Positions 22,024 to 31,795 of a stretch of DNA of 38,497 nucleotides are shown here, piece by piece. A program made the position numbers and the translations under genes. The stretch is from assembly GCA_002339265.1 (NCBI GenBank), contig DDKG01000200.1:1-38497 (forward strand). The letters run 5' to 3'. The notes beneath the pieces were generated by a model that ran no database searches, was not told the DNA's origin, and saw only the letters and a program-made list of their open reading frames with translations. Numbering within the stretch: the stretch's first letter is position 1; each line of letters begins with the position of its first letter. This DNA comes from Massilia sp. UBA2604 (GTDB lineage: Bacteria > Pseudomonadota > Gammaproteobacteria > Burkholderiales > Burkholderiaceae_D).

Positions 22024-23693
22024 AGCTTCGCCGCGTGCTCGCGGGTCGCGTGGAACACCAGCTTGGGCCAGCGTTCCTGGGTCAGGCGCAGGTTGACGCC
22101 GGAGGTGGCCAGGAAAGCCATATTGCCGGCGGCGTCGTAGGCGACCTGGTGGCCGAGCTGGTTCTCGAAGTCGCTAAGGGACTTCTTGTCCTCGCTCGAG
22201 ATCCAGCGCGCGCTGCTGATGCTGCTGCTCTCGAACACCGCGTCGACGCCATACTCGTTGAGCAGGCGGCTGGCCACGACCTCGAACTGCAGCACGCCGA
22301 CCGCGCCCAGGATCAGGTCCGAACCCAGCACCGGCTTGAAGACCTGCACCGCGCCCTCTTCGCCCAGCTGCTGCAAGCCCTTGTGCAGCTGCTTCACTTT
22401 CAACGGGTTACGGATGCGGACGGTGCGGAACAGGTCCGGCGCGAAGTACGGAATGCCGGTAAAGGTCAGCATCTCGCCTTCCGAGAAACTGTCGCCGATC
22501 TGCATATTGCCGTGGTTCGGCAGGCCGATGATGTCGCCCGCGTAGGCCTCTTCGACCTGTTCGCGGCTCGATGCCATGAAGGTCACGACCGACGACAGCT
22601 TCACTTCGCGTCCCAGGCGCAAATGCTTGACCTTCATGCCCTTCTCGAAGCGTCCCGAGCACACGCGCAGGAAGGCGATGCGGTCACGGTGGGCCGGGTC
22701 CATATTGGCCTGGATCTTGAACACGAAACCGGAGAACTTGGGTTCGGTCGGCTCGACCGCGCGCACGGTGGCGTCGCGTTCGCGCGGCGCCGGGGCCCAG
22801 TCGACCAGCGCCGACAGGATTTCGCGCACGCCGAAGTTGTTGATCGCCGAGCCGAAGAACACCGGCGTCTGCACGCCCGACAGGAAGCGCTCGAGGTCGA
22901 ACACGTGCGAGGCGCCGTGCACCAGCTCCACTTCCATCTTCAGTTGCTCGATCTCGAGCGGGAACATCTCGGCCAGCTTCGGATTGTCGATGCCCTTGAC
23001 GATCTCGAAGGCGCCGTCGGCCTTTTCTTCGCCGGCCTTGAACAGCATGATCTCGTCGCGCAGCAGGTGGTACACGCCGCGGAAGTTCTTGCCCATGCCG
23101 ATCGGCCAGGTCACCGGCGCGCACTCGATCTTGAGCACGGATTCCACTTCGTCCAGCAGTTCCAGCGGATCGCGGGTTTCGCGGTCCATCTTGTTCATGA
23201 AGGTGACGATCGGCGTGTCGCGCATGCGGCACACGTCGAGCAGCTTGATGGTCTGTTCCTCGACGCCCTTGGCGGCGTCGATCACCATCAGGGCCGAGTC
23301 GACCGCGGTCAGCACGCGGTAGGTGTCTTCGGAGAAGTCCTGGTGGCCCGGGGTGTCGAGCAGGTTGATCACGTGCTCGCGGAACTCGAACTGCATCACC
23401 GAGGACGCGACCGAGATGCCGCGCTGCTTCTCGATGTCCATCCAGTCCGAGGTCGCGTGGCGGCCGCTCTTGCGGCCCTTGACGGTGCCGGCCAGCTGGA
23501 TCGCACCCGAGAACAGCAGCAGCTTCTCGGTCAGCGTCGTTTTACCGGCGTCGGGGTGGGAAATGATGCCGAAGGTGCGGCGGCGCGCGACTTCGCGCGC
23601 GGTCAGGCCGCCCTGGCGGGAGGTGGTGCTGGAACTGTCGTCGCCGGCGTCGGCGGTAGCGTTCGCGGCGGAGATATCGGTGTCGTTGGCCAT
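22017..23693 (-). CDS. prfC: Peptide chain release factor 3 (RF3)
   Basis: RF3 is a translational GTPase that removes RF1 or RF2 from the ribosome after peptide release and helps quality control of translation. The 558-residue protein has all GTPase motifs: G1 [15 protein letters not shown], the switch region [19 protein letters not shown]3 DTPGHQDF and G4 NKMD. The RF3-specific C-terminal domains follow. It is about 29 residues longer than E. coli RF3, through a Ser/Asp/Ala-rich N-terminal extension. The conserved part begins at about residue 29 ([20 protein letters not shown]). The ATG at 23693 has AAGGG about seven bases upstream, which supports the longer start. It is convergent with the DUF3108 gene and lies 121 bases downstream of pilY1 on the same strand. 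Confidence 0.96.
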   Translation of the reverse strand: MANDTDISAANATADAGDDSSSTTSRQGGLTAREVARRRTFGIISHPDAGKTTLTEKLLLFSGAIQLAGTVKGRKSGRHATSDWMDIEKQRGISVASSVMQFEFREHVINLLDTPGHQDFSEDTYRVLTAVDSALMVIDAAKGVEEQTIKLLDVCRMRDTPIVTFMNKMDRETRDPLELLDEVESVLKIECAPVTWPIGMGKNFRGVYHLLRDEIMLFKAGEEKADGAFEIVKGIDNPKLAEMFPLEIEQLKMEVELVHGASHVFDLERFLSGVQTPVFFGSAINNFGVREILSALVDWAPAPRERDATVRAVEPTEPKFSGFVFKIQANMDPAHRDRIAFLRVCSGRFEKGMKVKHLRLGREVKLSSVVTFMASSREQVEEAYAGDIIGLPNHGNMQIGDSFSEGEMLTFTGIPYFAPDLFRTVRIRNPLKVKQLHKGLQQLGEEGAVQVFKPVLGSDLILGAVGVLQFEVVASRLLNEYGVDAVFESSSISSARWISSEDKKSLSDFENQLGHQVAYDAAGNMAFLATSGVNLRLTQERWPKLVFHATREHAAKLA

Positions 23694-23814
23694 AGTCGAG
23701 CCCTTCTGGCGGCCCTGGTAAGAAAACCCTCGATTTTACCGTCTCCGCCCCCTCCCGTGTGAACTAATGGGGACACGGCGCGCGCGCCCCCGGTCTGTCG
23801 GCCTCGCCTGAGCC

Positions 23815-26800
23815 TTATTCGCGCACCCGCCGCCAGCCGGCGCGGTGCGCCTCGGTGGTCTCGGACGGCGGGAAGCGGCCGGTCACCATGCTGCCGTCGG
23901 CCGTGGTGGTGATCGTCTTCAGGGCGCCCGAGGGCAGGCGCACCACGATGAAGCCGACCGCCGCCGACGCCGCCAGCGGATAGCCGGCGACGCCGTCGGG
24001 CGACGCGGCGCGCCCGGTGCAGACATTGAGCTGGTACATGACGCTGGTGCCGCCCACCGAGCAGGCGGTCGAGGAGCTCGGCAGGTTGGTCACCACGTTG
24101 ACGGTGCCCGCCACCACTTTCGGATCCAGGTTGACGCGCTCGCCCGTGTTCTGATCGAAGTCCACATACCAGCCATCCTGGCGCACCAGGTCGACGTCAT
24201 TGCCCGAGATGCTGTATGGCACCGCTTTCTTGATCGCGTCCTCGTCCGCGTCTTCCGCTTCTTCTTCCTCCTCGTCCTCGATCCGGGCCAGCTGCCGCTT
24301 GACCATGGACGTGCCGGGCCAGCCGCTGGCGCCGATCGTCGCGCCGCTGTCCTTGAGCACATAGGCGCTCTGGCGCTTGGTGTTCTCGACGTCGACCAGG
24401 TCCAGCAGGCGTCCGCTACCGAACACCACCACGCGCTGGGCGCCGGGCACGGTCTTGCCGCTCTCGTCTTCGTCGCCATCCTCGTCCAGCAGCGGCCGCT
24501 CGACCCGGCAGGCGGTCACTTCGGGACGGGTGGTGAACGGCTTGTCGACGCCGGCGTCGCCCATCAGCAGGCGGGTGGTCGTGCCCGGCACAGTGAAGTC
24601 GAAGCGCCACATCTTGCCGGTATTGTCGCCGCCATAGACGTAGGTCACCAGCGGATCGTTGTTCGGATCGTTGGTGATCGCCGTGATCTTGGCCAGGCCC
24701 GACGGCGTGCCGACGCTGCCGACATCGGTGCTGATCTTGCGCAAGATGCGGCCGGTGGCGATGTCGACCACGAACAGATAGCCCTTGCCGTCGCCGCCGG
24801 CCACGCCGTCAGTGCCCGGGATGTTGTTGTAGCCCGAGGTCAGGAACACCACCCATTTTTCCTCGCCGTTCGCTTCGTCCTTGATGGTGCCGAACTGCGG
24901 ATTGCCGAACGAGTAGCCGATCTGCGGCTCATGGTGGATGCCGCTGCACACGGCGCTGTCGGCGCAAATTTCCCACAGCGGCTGGGGATCGGCGGGATTG
25001 GTGACGTCGAGCGCATAGTAGCCGCGTCCGCCCGCATTCAGGCCCGCCACCAGCACGGTCTTCCAGGTGTCGCCGATCTTGACGTCGGCCACCTCGGGCG
25101 AGCCGTCGACCGAGAAGATATGGTTGGTGCCGTAGGTGGTGCTGGCCAGCAGATGCAGCTTCTGCATCGTGATGCGCGGCGCGTAGGCCCAGGTTTCCTC
25201 GCCGCTGCCGGCGTCGAATGCGTGCAGCATGCCGTCGTTGGCGGCGGCGAACACCGTCGCCGCGCGCCCGGCGTTGGCGATCTTGTAGGCGCTGTAGCCG
25301 TCGCGGTCGAAGTTGCGGCGCGGTTCGCGCAGGTAGGCCGGCTTGGACGAGGCGATATCGCCCAGCACGATCGGCAGCGAGCTGTTGCCGCTGTCCTCGC
25401 CCACCGTGGTGCGCGAATACGAACGCAGCACGGTGTCGTCGGCATGCTGCTGCTGGCCACGCAGCCAGTTGACGATGTTGGCGCCGTTGTTGACGATCTG
25501 GCGGTTGGCGGCCGACATGCTGGCGCACTGGGTCAGCGCGCTGCACTTGTTGTCGAACCACGCCCTCTCGACGTCCATCTCGGCGTACAGGAAGTTGGCG
25601 CGCGCGCCGTTGGGCTTGCGCATATAGATCCTGCGCTCGTCGCTGCCGGCGTCGACCTTGGCGCCGAGGGTGTCGGAGGTATTCCACGATTCGGTCGTGC
25701 TCACCTCGCCGGTCGCGACGTCGACGCTGCGCTTGGCCAGGCGGCCGAACCAGCGCACGGTGGTGAAGGTGGCCGAGAAGATGTCGTTGTCGTTCTGCGA
25801 GATGTTCGGGGTCGAGGTTGCGGCGGCCGCGGCGGCGCCAGTCTTGACCTCGATATTGGCCAGTGCCGAACGCAGGCCCTCGACCACCTGCAGCGGATCG
25901 GATGCCGAGAAATACTTGCCGTGGCCATTGATCGCGGCGTGCCACAGGTCGTCCACCCGCGACTGATAGGCGGCCGAACCGCTGTTCTCGCCGGTGACCG
26001 GATCGGGCCAGACCCAGGGGCCGTCGTCGTTCCAGGGGCAGCCTTTCTTTTCCTGGCTGATGATCTTGTACAGGTCGCCGCCCGGCAGCGGGGCCACGTC
26101 GTAGTTCGGCTCGTAGGTCATGATGCCGTCCACGCCCAGGCCCAGCGCATAGGTGCGCATGTGCAGGCGATTGTTCTCGCCGCCGGCGGCCGGCACCGCG
26201 CCCACTGCGCCCTCCAGGTCGAGGCGCAGCGTCGCGATCTCGGGAGGGTCGCCGGTGCCGTCCCAGCCGCCGTTGTACCAGTACAGGGCGATGTCGGCCA
26301 GCGACGGCGTGCGCTGGGGGCGCGGGTCGGGGCAGCCCTTCAACTGCAGGCAGAAGCGGGACGCATCTTGCCTGTTGTCGTTGCTGGCGATGCCGCTCGG
26401 CGCGCCGCCGTTCCAGTAGCCGTCGGTGGTGATGAAGGTGAAGTTCTGCTGGCAGGCGAACTTCACGACCCGGTCGTCGCCCTCGAATTCGTAGGGCGCC
26501 CGGTTGGCGTACATCTTGCCGATCGCATTCAGGGCCAGGCGCACCGGCGTGGCGCCCGACGTGTTCATGCCGTACAGGTCCGCATACCACTTGGTGCGGT
26601 CGCGGCCGGCGAAGGGTTTCGGCGGGTTCATCGTGCCTTCATCGGCGGCCACCGACAACGACACCAGGCCCACGTTGTACTTGTCGTTGATCGGGCCGAA
26701 GGCCTGGCCCACCGCGGTCTTCATCATCTGGTTGCGGGTCTTGTAATAGCCGTACCAGTTGGCGAAGTTGGTCATCTCCTGGGCATAGGTGCAGAAGGTG

Positions 26801-28485
26801 CCGGTGCAGTCGCTGCGGTTCGGATAGCGCGGATAGATCGAACGCGTGGGCACGATGTCGGTGCGCACGAATACCGAGCTGCCCATGCCGGTGGTGCTGA
26901 TGGCCATCGTATCCGACGCCGCCGCCACGCTGGTCAGGGTCAGGTAGCGCGTGAACCAGAAGACGTTGTTGGTCGGGCCGTCGTAGTTGACGCTCTTGCC
27001 ATCGGCGTTGCCGGAGGAATCGACGACGCACAAGGTCGTCACCGGCTCGGCGCGGCAGATCGGCGATGAATTGGCGTCGCCGCCGACATAGGCGCGGATG
27101 GTGCCCTTGCCGGCCATCGATTCGTTGATGAAGTCGCGGATGCGGCTGGCAACCCAGGTCGCGCTCTTGCCGCGCTCGAGGCTCAGCGAACGCGCGAACA
27201 GCGACACGCCGTTGAGCGAGAAATTGCTGATCACCTGGTTGCTGCTGCCATTGGTGGTGCCGCTGATGCGCAGCAGCGCGGTGGCGCCCGTGCCGCTGGC
27301 CACCATCAGGTTGGTGCCGGCGCGGCTGTTGTCGGTCACCAGGGTGCAGTCGCCGATCGATTTGCCGACCACGCCTTCCGGGCACACGATCGGCAGCACG
27401 CCCACCACATTGTTCCCCGCCAGCGAGATGCCGAGCGACGCGCACGAGGGCACGCCGCTGTTGCCGGGCGACATCAGGCAGGCCGTGAACTGGTTGGCCA
27501 GGCCGGTCTTGTCGACGATCGAGCGGGCCAGCGCGCGCGCCAGCTCGAGCTGCTTGTCGGCGGTATTGGTGCCGTTTGCGGCGCTGACCGCATTCGCGGT
27601 AATGACATCGGTGCCTGCGACACCGACCGCGCTGACGCTCTCGATCGTGCGCGCCTGGTTGCCGGCCGAGCTGCCGATGGTGATGGTGCCGTACCAGGCG
27701 GAGGCCTGGCTGTCGCCCGAGAAGCGAGGATAGATATAGTCGCCGACGTACTTGGCCTGGCAATATTTCAGATCTCTCGCGTTGCAGAAGCGCACCCGCG
27801 CCGGCACCTTGTAGAGATCGCTGGGCGGGCCGCCGCTGGCGCTCGCCGCGCGGCAATCGGTCATGGTGGCGTCGAGGCAGTACTCGGCGACGTTGATCGT
27901 GTAGTAATAGGGATTCGCGGTGAAATACTGGGCGTAGTCGCGCGAGTTGGTCGGGTAGGTATAGCCGGTGCGGTTGTAGTCGCAGTTGTTGTTCCTGCCG
28001 ACGCACCAGTAGAGGTCGGGAAAGCCCGTCACCAGGTTGGTGGTCGAATTGTCGTTGCGGTTGCCCAGCAGGTCGGTGCGGTTCACCCCGAATACATCGT
28101 TGGGCACCGACTTCCAGTCGCCCGTCGCACCCGCGTCCAGTTCGCCGTAATACGTGCCGTCCGCCTTCATCGGCGGCATGTAGCGCACCTTCGGATCGTA
28201 GTACTGGCGGTTGAAGTCGGCGCTGGCGAAAGGCGGATGTCCGGCCACGCAGGCGGTGGTGTTGTCGGCCATCGTATTGCCGAGGCGGCAGGTCGAGCGC
28301 AGGTTGACGTAGTCCGGCGTGTAGTTGAAATTCATCGAGCCCGAGTTATCGTACAGCAGCATCAGGTTCGGCTGGACGGTGCCACTGCCGCTGATGTTCA
28401 TCAGCGGCAGTTGGGCGATGGCGGTCGGCTCGGCCCAGGCCGGGAGCGCGAACAACAAGGCAAGCAGAGCAAGGAGGCGTTTCAT
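23815..28485 (-). CDS. pilY1: Type IV pilus tip-associated adhesin PilY1
   Basis: PilY1 is the large secreted protein at the pilus tip, involved in pilus extension, adhesion and surface sensing. The product of about 1556 residues starts with a signal peptide (MKRLLALLALLFALPAWA). Next is a von Willebrand A-like part whose metal site reads LLYDNSGSMNFNY. A large middle region follows, then a C-terminal seven-bladed-type propeller with blades such as FDAGSGEETWAYAPR and YGGDNTGKMWRFDF. The calcium-loop position before that blade reads NDPNNDP, only partly like the DxDxD consensus. Two acidic insertions (about residues 1335-1345 and 1395-1415) are unusual. The ATG at 28485 has GGA six bases upstream; the ATG at 28491 is an alternative. 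It is the last gene of the minor-pilin operon. Confidence 0.93.
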   Translation of the reverse strand: MKRLLALLALLFALPAWAEPTAIAQLPLMNISGSGTVQPNLMLLYDNSGSMNFNYTPDYVNLRSTCRLGNTMADNTTACVAGHPPFASADFNRQYYDPKVRYMPPMKADGTYYGELDAGATGDWKSVPNDVFGVNRTDLLGNRNDNSTTNLVTGFPDLYWCVGRNNNCDYNRTGYTYPTNSRDYAQYFTANPYYYTINVAEYCLDATMTDCRAASASGGPPSDLYKVPARVRFCNARDLKYCQAKYVGDYIYPRFSGDSQASAWYGTITIGSSAGNQARTIESVSAVGVAGTDVITANAVSAANGTNTADKQLELARALARSIVDKTGLANQFTACLMSPGNSGVPSCASLGISLAGNNVVGVLPIVCPEGVVGKSIGDCTLVTDNSRAGTNLMVASGTGATALLRISGTTNGSSNQVISNFSLNGVSLFARSLSLERGKSATWVASRIRDFINESMAGKGTIRAYVGGDANSSPICRAEPVTTLCVVDSSGNADGKSVNYDGPTNNVFWFTRYLTLTSVAAASDTMAISTTGMGSSVFVRTDIVPTRSIYPRYPNRSDCTGTFCTYAQEMTNFANWYGYYKTRNQMMKTAVGQAFGPINDKYNVGLVSLSVAADEGTMNPPKPFAGRDRTKWYADLYGMNTSGATPVRLALNAIGKMYANRAPYEFEGDDRVVKFACQQNFTFITTDGYWNGGAPSGIASNDNRQDASRFCLQLKGCPDPRPQRTPSLADIALYWYNGGWDGTGDPPEIATLRLDLEGAVGAVPAAGGENNRLHMRTYALGLGVDGIMTYEPNYDVAPLPGGDLYKIISQEKKGCPWNDDGPWVWPDPVTGENSGSAAYQSRVDDLWHAAINGHGKYFSASDPLQVVEGLRSALANIEVKTGAAAAAATSTPNISQNDNDIFSATFTTVRWFGRLAKRSVDVATGEVSTTESWNTSDTLGAKVDAGSDERRIYMRKPNGARANFLYAEMDVERAWFDNKCSALTQCASMSAANRQIVNNGANIVNWLRGQQQHADDTVLRSYSRTTVGEDSGNSSLPIVLGDIASSKPAYLREPRRNFDRDGYSAYKIANAGRAATVFAAANDGMLHAFDAGSGEETWAYAPRITMQKLHLLASTTYGTNHIFSVDGSPEVADVKIGDTWKTVLVAGLNAGGRGYYALDVTNPADPQPLWEICADSAVCSGIHHEPQIGYSFGNPQFGTIKDEANGEEKWVVFLTSGYNNIPGTDGVAGGDGKGYLFVVDIATGRILRKISTDVGSVGTPSGLAKITAITNDPNNDPLVTYVYGGDNTGKMWRFDFTVPGTTTRLLMGDAGVDKPFTTRPEVTACRVERPLLDEDGDEDESGKTVPGAQRVVVFGSGRLLDLVDVENTKRQSAYVLKDSGATIGASGWPGTSMVKRQLARIEDEEEEEAEDADEDAIKKAVPYSISGNDVDLVRQDGWYVDFDQNTGERVNLDPKVVAGTVNVVTNLPSSSTACSVGGTSVMYQLNVCTGRAASPDGVAGYPLAASAAVGFIVVRLPSGALKTITTTADGSMVTGRFPPSETTEAHRAGWRRVRE

Positions 28486-28514
28486 GCGCATTCCATCAGA
28501 GTATTGCAGCGTCG

Positions 28515-29105
28515 TCAGACGCCGATCAGGACCACCATCTGGTTGACCACGGTGCCGCCGCGCGCACCCTGGATGCGGGCGGTGATCACGTAATGCAGCT
28601 GCGGGCTGCCGGCGTAGTTCGGCGCGTCCGAGGCCAGGCTTTCGCCGATGGCCACCGGGGTGCCGAGGATCGCCGTATTGGCGGCGGTCTGGACGCAGTC
28701 GTTGTCGCCATCATAAGGGCCCGGGTTGCGGCACATGCGGTGGATGACGTATTCGACGCTGGTCTCGCCGGGCCCTTCGACCGTCATGGCGTCATCCCAG
28801 AAGCCGTCGTCGCGGCTGTTCAGCCCGGGTTGCCGGATGGCGGAATAGCCCTCGTCCGGCAGGTTGCCGTCGAGGGCGATCTTGTCGGTGACGGACTTTT
28901 GCTTGAGCCACTCGAAGCCCGTGTGCAGGCCCAGGTCGGCGGCCCGGCTGAGCGAGGCGTCGTAGGCCAGGTTGGCGGCCGTCAGTGTGGTCGAATTGGT
29001 CGACTTGAGCAGGTAGATGCCGGTCACCAGCATCACCAGCATCATGATCAGCATGACCGGCAGCGCGATGCCGCGCTGGTTCCGGGTGTTGTGCTGGGCC
29101 GGCAT
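28515..29105 (-). CDS. pilX: Minor pilin PilX-like
   Basis: This 196-residue prepilin has a short leader ending in NQRG, cleaved before IALPVMLIMMLVMLVTGIYL. The residue at +5 is Val, not the Glu found in most pilins, a feature associated with tip-located PilX/GspK-type subunits. The rest has the PilX-type N-terminal helix (KSTNSTTLTAANLAYDASLS) and a small C-terminal domain. A strong GGAGGA site precedes the ATG, and that ATG overlaps the pilW stop codon (TGATG), so translation is coupled. The gene is followed by pilY1, whose product PilX is known to partner in other bacteria. The gene name rests on position and the N-terminal pattern. Confidence 0.88.
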   Translation of the reverse strand: MPAQHNTRNQRGIALPVMLIMMLVMLVTGIYLLKSTNSTTLTAANLAYDASLSRAADLGLHTGFEWLKQKSVTDKIALDGNLPDEGYSAIRQPGLNSRDDGFWDDAMTVEGPGETSVEYVIHRMCRNPGPYDGDNDCVQTAANTAILGTPVAIGESLASDAPNYAGSPQLHYVITARIQGARGGTVVNQMVVLIGV

Positions 29106-30304
29106 CAGTTCCTCCACCCGGCGTTGCGCAGCGGGACGATGGTCTCGAACACGCGGTAGCGATAGCACTGCCAGTCGACCGTGTCGCCGGCGACGGCCAG
29201 GTCGACCTTCACCGGCGCGGCCTCGATGCCCGCCGGCTGCGCGCTGTTGAACAGGTACACCGGCTCCTGGTTTTCCACTTCGACGGTGGCCTTGCACACG
29301 GCTTCGCCGTCGGCGTCGGCGACCGGCCGTTCGGGATTTTTCGCGCGCGCCACGACGGCGATGCGCAGCGCCACGATGCGGCCATAGTCGCCCGCGCCGC
29401 CCTCCACGCCGTCGCCGTCGGCATCGATCATCTCGGACGACCACTCGCCGATCTCGGTGCCCAGGCCCGGCTTGAAGTCGGTGGCCTCGCGCGTATCGAA
29501 GCCGTACTGCGCCTTGAGCATGACGATATTGTCGGCCACCGCCTGCGGGTCCTTGGCGGCGCCGGCCACGTCGGTGGCGCGCAGGCGCAGGTAGCCGCCG
29601 TCCACCGACCAGGTGTGGAAGGCCAGGCGCGCGCCCGGCCCAAGATTGAACACGCGGGTGGTGTTGCCGTCGTAGAGGACGTCGAGCTGGCCGCGATTGA
29701 AGCGCTGCTCGACCGAACCGAACTGCAGCTGCATGGGATTTGGCGGCTGGGTCGACGGCTCGACCGAGATCTGCGCCATGGCGCAATTGGCGCCGATCTG
29801 CTCGGGCGCCACCACGATCACGTCGCCCAGGGCGAAATAGCCCCAGGGGCGACGGTCGACGGTGATGGTGTTGCCGCCCACGTAGTTCTGGGTCACGCGC
29901 AGGGTCGTGGCGCCGCCGGTCGCGCTGCCCGCGTACAGGGTCAGGCGATCGGGACCTTCGCCGCCCGGCTCGATCACTGCAGCCGCCAGCGGACGCACCG
30001 TCACGCCGTCACGCTGGGCCGGCGCCAGCGCGTAGCCCTGGCTGTCGCTGAACACGGTATTGCAGCCGGTGATCAGGGGATCGTTCAGGCCGAAGCCGGC
30101 CTGCTCGGCATCGGCGCTGATCTGGAACATGGCCAGCATCCCGTTCTGCATCGAGTCCGAGCCGCCCATCGCCGCATCCTTATTGCGCTCGCCGTCGGTC
30201 ATGATGCGGGTGGCGAACAGGATCGCCAGCAGGCCGATGACCACGCTGACCATCAGTTCGACGAGCGAGAAGCCGCGCGCGCGGCGGATGGTATAAAAGT
30301 TCAT
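29105..30304 (-). CDS. pilW: Minor pilin PilW
   Basis: PilW is a minor pilin that helps prime pilus assembly at the tip. The 399-residue product has the short basic leader MNFYTIRRARG and cleavage before FSLVELMVSVVIGLLAILF, with Glu at +5. A large C-terminal domain follows, as is typical of PilW. The ATG at 30304 overlaps the pilV stop codon (ATGA), and the pilW stop overlaps the pilX start, so the genes are translationally chained. The frame is open further upstream through pilV, but that part has no pilin leader. No good ribosome site is seen, consistent with coupling. Confidence 0.92.
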   Translation of the reverse strand: MNFYTIRRARGFSLVELMVSVVIGLLAILFATRIMTDGERNKDAAMGGSDSMQNGMLAMFQISADAEQAGFGLNDPLITGCNTVFSDSQGYALAPAQRDGVTVRPLAAAVIEPGGEGPDRLTLYAGSATGGATTLRVTQNYVGGNTITVDRRPWGYFALGDVIVVAPEQIGANCAMAQISVEPSTQPPNPMQLQFGSVEQRFNRGQLDVLYDGNTTRVFNLGPGARLAFHTWSVDGGYLRLRATDVAGAAKDPQAVADNIVMLKAQYGFDTREATDFKPGLGTEIGEWSSEMIDADGDGVEGGAGDYGRIVALRIAVVARAKNPERPVADADGEAVCKATVEVENQEPVYLFNSAQPAGIEAAPVKVDLAVAGDTVDWQCYRYRVFETIVPLRNAGWRN

Positions 30305-30726
30305 GTCGCCGGCGACAGGTAGGAAGTAACGCGGTGCTGGTTGACCTGGCTGTCGGTGGTGCGCTGCCAGCCGATGACGATGTCGACTTCGGTGCGGGTG
30401 GTGCCTTCGGTCGGGCTGACGCCGACCTCGATGGTGGCGCCGGGAATGCGCGCTCTCACCTCGGCATACCAGGGCGCCAGCCGCTCGCCCGGCGTGGCGG
30501 CCTTGGCCACCGCATAGCTGGCGGCGTTGGCGATGTCGGTGTTCATGATGCCGAGCAGCTGGTTGGCGGCGATGGTGGCTTCGGCGCGCAGGCCGGCGTC
30601 GGACAGGGCCGCCACCGAGCGCGCCTGCAGGCCGAGCGTGCCGACCAGGGCGATGCCCAGGATGAGGATCGCGATCAGCGACTCGATCATCGCGATGCCG
30701 CGCTGCTGGTGCATGCGCGCGCTCAT
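30301..30726 (-). CDS. pilV: Minor pilin PilV
   Basis: The 141-residue prepilin has a leader MSARMHQQRG, cleavage before IAMIESLIAILILGIALVG, Glu at +5, and the PilV-type segment GLRAEATIAANQLLG. PilV is part of the minor-pilin priming complex. The ATG at 30726 overlaps the fimT stop (ATGA) and has AGGTG six bases upstream. The downstream ATG at 30714 would give a very short leader, and a GTG at 30735 is possible. The product is near the usual length for PilV. Confidence 0.9.
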   Translation of the reverse strand: MSARMHQQRGIAMIESLIAILILGIALVGTLGLQARSVAALSDAGLRAEATIAANQLLGIMNTDIANAASYAVAKAATPGERLAPWYAEVRARIPGATIEVGVSPTEGTTRTEVDIVIGWQRTTDSQVNQHRVTSYLSPAT

Positions 30727-31373
30727 TGCGGGCACCTGCGCGAATCGCCGACGTCGTCATCGAGGGCCGGATCGCAGGTGGTCGCGATCCCGGCCAGGGT
30801 CAGCATGACGGCCGATGGCTTGAACTCGTCTTCCTTGCCCTCGGCCGGGGTCAGTGCGACTTCGGTCACGCGTGGCGTGATCGCGCCGTCGACCCAGCCC
30901 AACGGCGTGAAGTAGACCGCGTCGCCATCGTCGTCGGGCCCCAGCGTCACCGTCAGCAGGCTTGGCGGCGGCAGGCTGACCGCGCTGCGGCGGATCGAGC
31001 GGAATGCGGCCGACTCGCCCGGCGCGTCGGCGGCCGCGGTGGTCGGCGTCGACCAGTCGTTGCTGGCGTCGTCGCATGCATTGCCGGTGGCGCGGAAGCA
31101 GATGTCCACGCGCCAGTCGGGTTGGCCGCCCTGGTTGGCGATGAAGACCAGCCGGCTGTGGCTGTTGTGGGCCAGGGCCTGGGTGCGCGCCAGCGCGAAG
31201 CCCTCGGCGTAGAACTGGCCGGCGCCGGCGGCCTTGGTCGCGGCCAGCCAGCCGGACATGCGCGGGATGCCGACCGCCATCAGGATGCCCAGGATGGACA
31301 CCGCGATCACGGCTTCGAGCGCGGTGAAACCGGCCTGGCGCCGCGCCACGCGGCGTGCGCTCACTGGGTGCAC
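30723..31373 (-). CDS. fimT: FimT/FimU-type minor pilin (GspH family)
   Basis: This 216-residue prepilin has the leader MHPVSARRVARRQAG, cleaved before FTALEAVIAVSILGILMAVG, with Glu at +5. The body has the GspH/FimT pattern (FALARTQALAHNSHSRLVF). FimT/FimU proteins join minor pilins to the major pilin, and some FimT proteins bind DNA for uptake; whether this one does is not shown. I chose the GTG at 31373 because AAGGA lies about seven bases upstream. It overlaps the pilE end by 13 bases. A second GTG at 31364 would overlap the pilE stop as GTGA. It has several cysteines (for example ICFRATGNAC) that may form a disulfide. Confidence 0.87.
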   Translation of the reverse strand: MHPVSARRVARRQAGFTALEAVIAVSILGILMAVGIPRMSGWLAATKAAGAGQFYAEGFALARTQALAHNSHSRLVFIANQGGQPDWRVDICFRATGNACDDASNDWSTPTTAAADAPGESAAFRSIRRSAVSLPPPSLLTVTLGPDDDGDAVYFTPLGWVDGAITPRVTEVALTPAEGKEDEFKPSAVMLTLAGIATTCDPALDDDVGDSRRCPQ

Positions 31374-31795
31374 GAGCCGTCCTTGCGATCGACCCAGCAG
31401 CTGTCGCTCTTGGTCCAGCCGTCCGGCGCGTCGGTGGTGGCGCGGGCGCCGGCCTGGTTCAGCGTGTACTTGAAATCGGCGGCCGCGCCCTGGCCGGTGG
31501 CGACTAGCTGGTAGCCGGTGCTGCTCGCGTTTTCCAGGGTGTAGACGAAATTGTCGGTATTCGCCGGCATCAGCTGGGGGTCAAGCTCCTCGTCGTCGAA
31601 GTCTTCATAGGTGCGGTTGTTGGCCCAGAATTGCTCGAGCTTCGGCTGGGTCGAGGCCAGCGTGCTGTGCGCCTCGGCCAGGCGCGCCCGCATCACGTAA
31701 CTGCTGTAGGAAGGCAGTGCAACCGCGGTCAGGATGCCGATGATGACGACGGCGATCATGATTTCGACGAGGGTGAAGCCGGACTGGCGCTGCAT
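31361..31795 (-). CDS. pilE: Type IV pilin PilE-like
   Basis: The 144-residue prepilin begins MQRQSG, cleaved before FTLVEIMIAVVIIGILTAVA, with Glu at +5. The short leader and the PSYSSYVMRARLAEAHSTLA helix are typical of PilE minor pilins. The C-terminus has two cysteines (SCWVDRKDGSC) that probably form the disulfide-bonded loop. The ATG at 31795 has AGGAG seven bases upstream. It is the first gene of the operon pilE-fimT-pilV-pilW-pilX-pilY1, whereas in Pseudomonas pilE is the last gene of the cluster. It could be a minor pilin or a second major-type pilin. A sigma54-like sequence lies about 33 bases upstream. Confidence 0.88.
   Translation of the reverse strand: MQRQSGFTLVEIMIAVVIIGILTAVALPSYSSYVMRARLAEAHSTLASTQPKLEQFWANNRTYEDFDDEELDPQLMPANTDNFVYTLENASSTGYQLVATGQGAAADFKYTLNQAGARATTDAPDGWTKSDSCWVDRKDGSCTQ

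Noticed and set aside
22035..27069. Long plus-strand open frames opposite prfC and pilY1
   Set aside because: RF3 and PilY1 motifs on the minus strand are complete; the antisense frames are composition artefacts.
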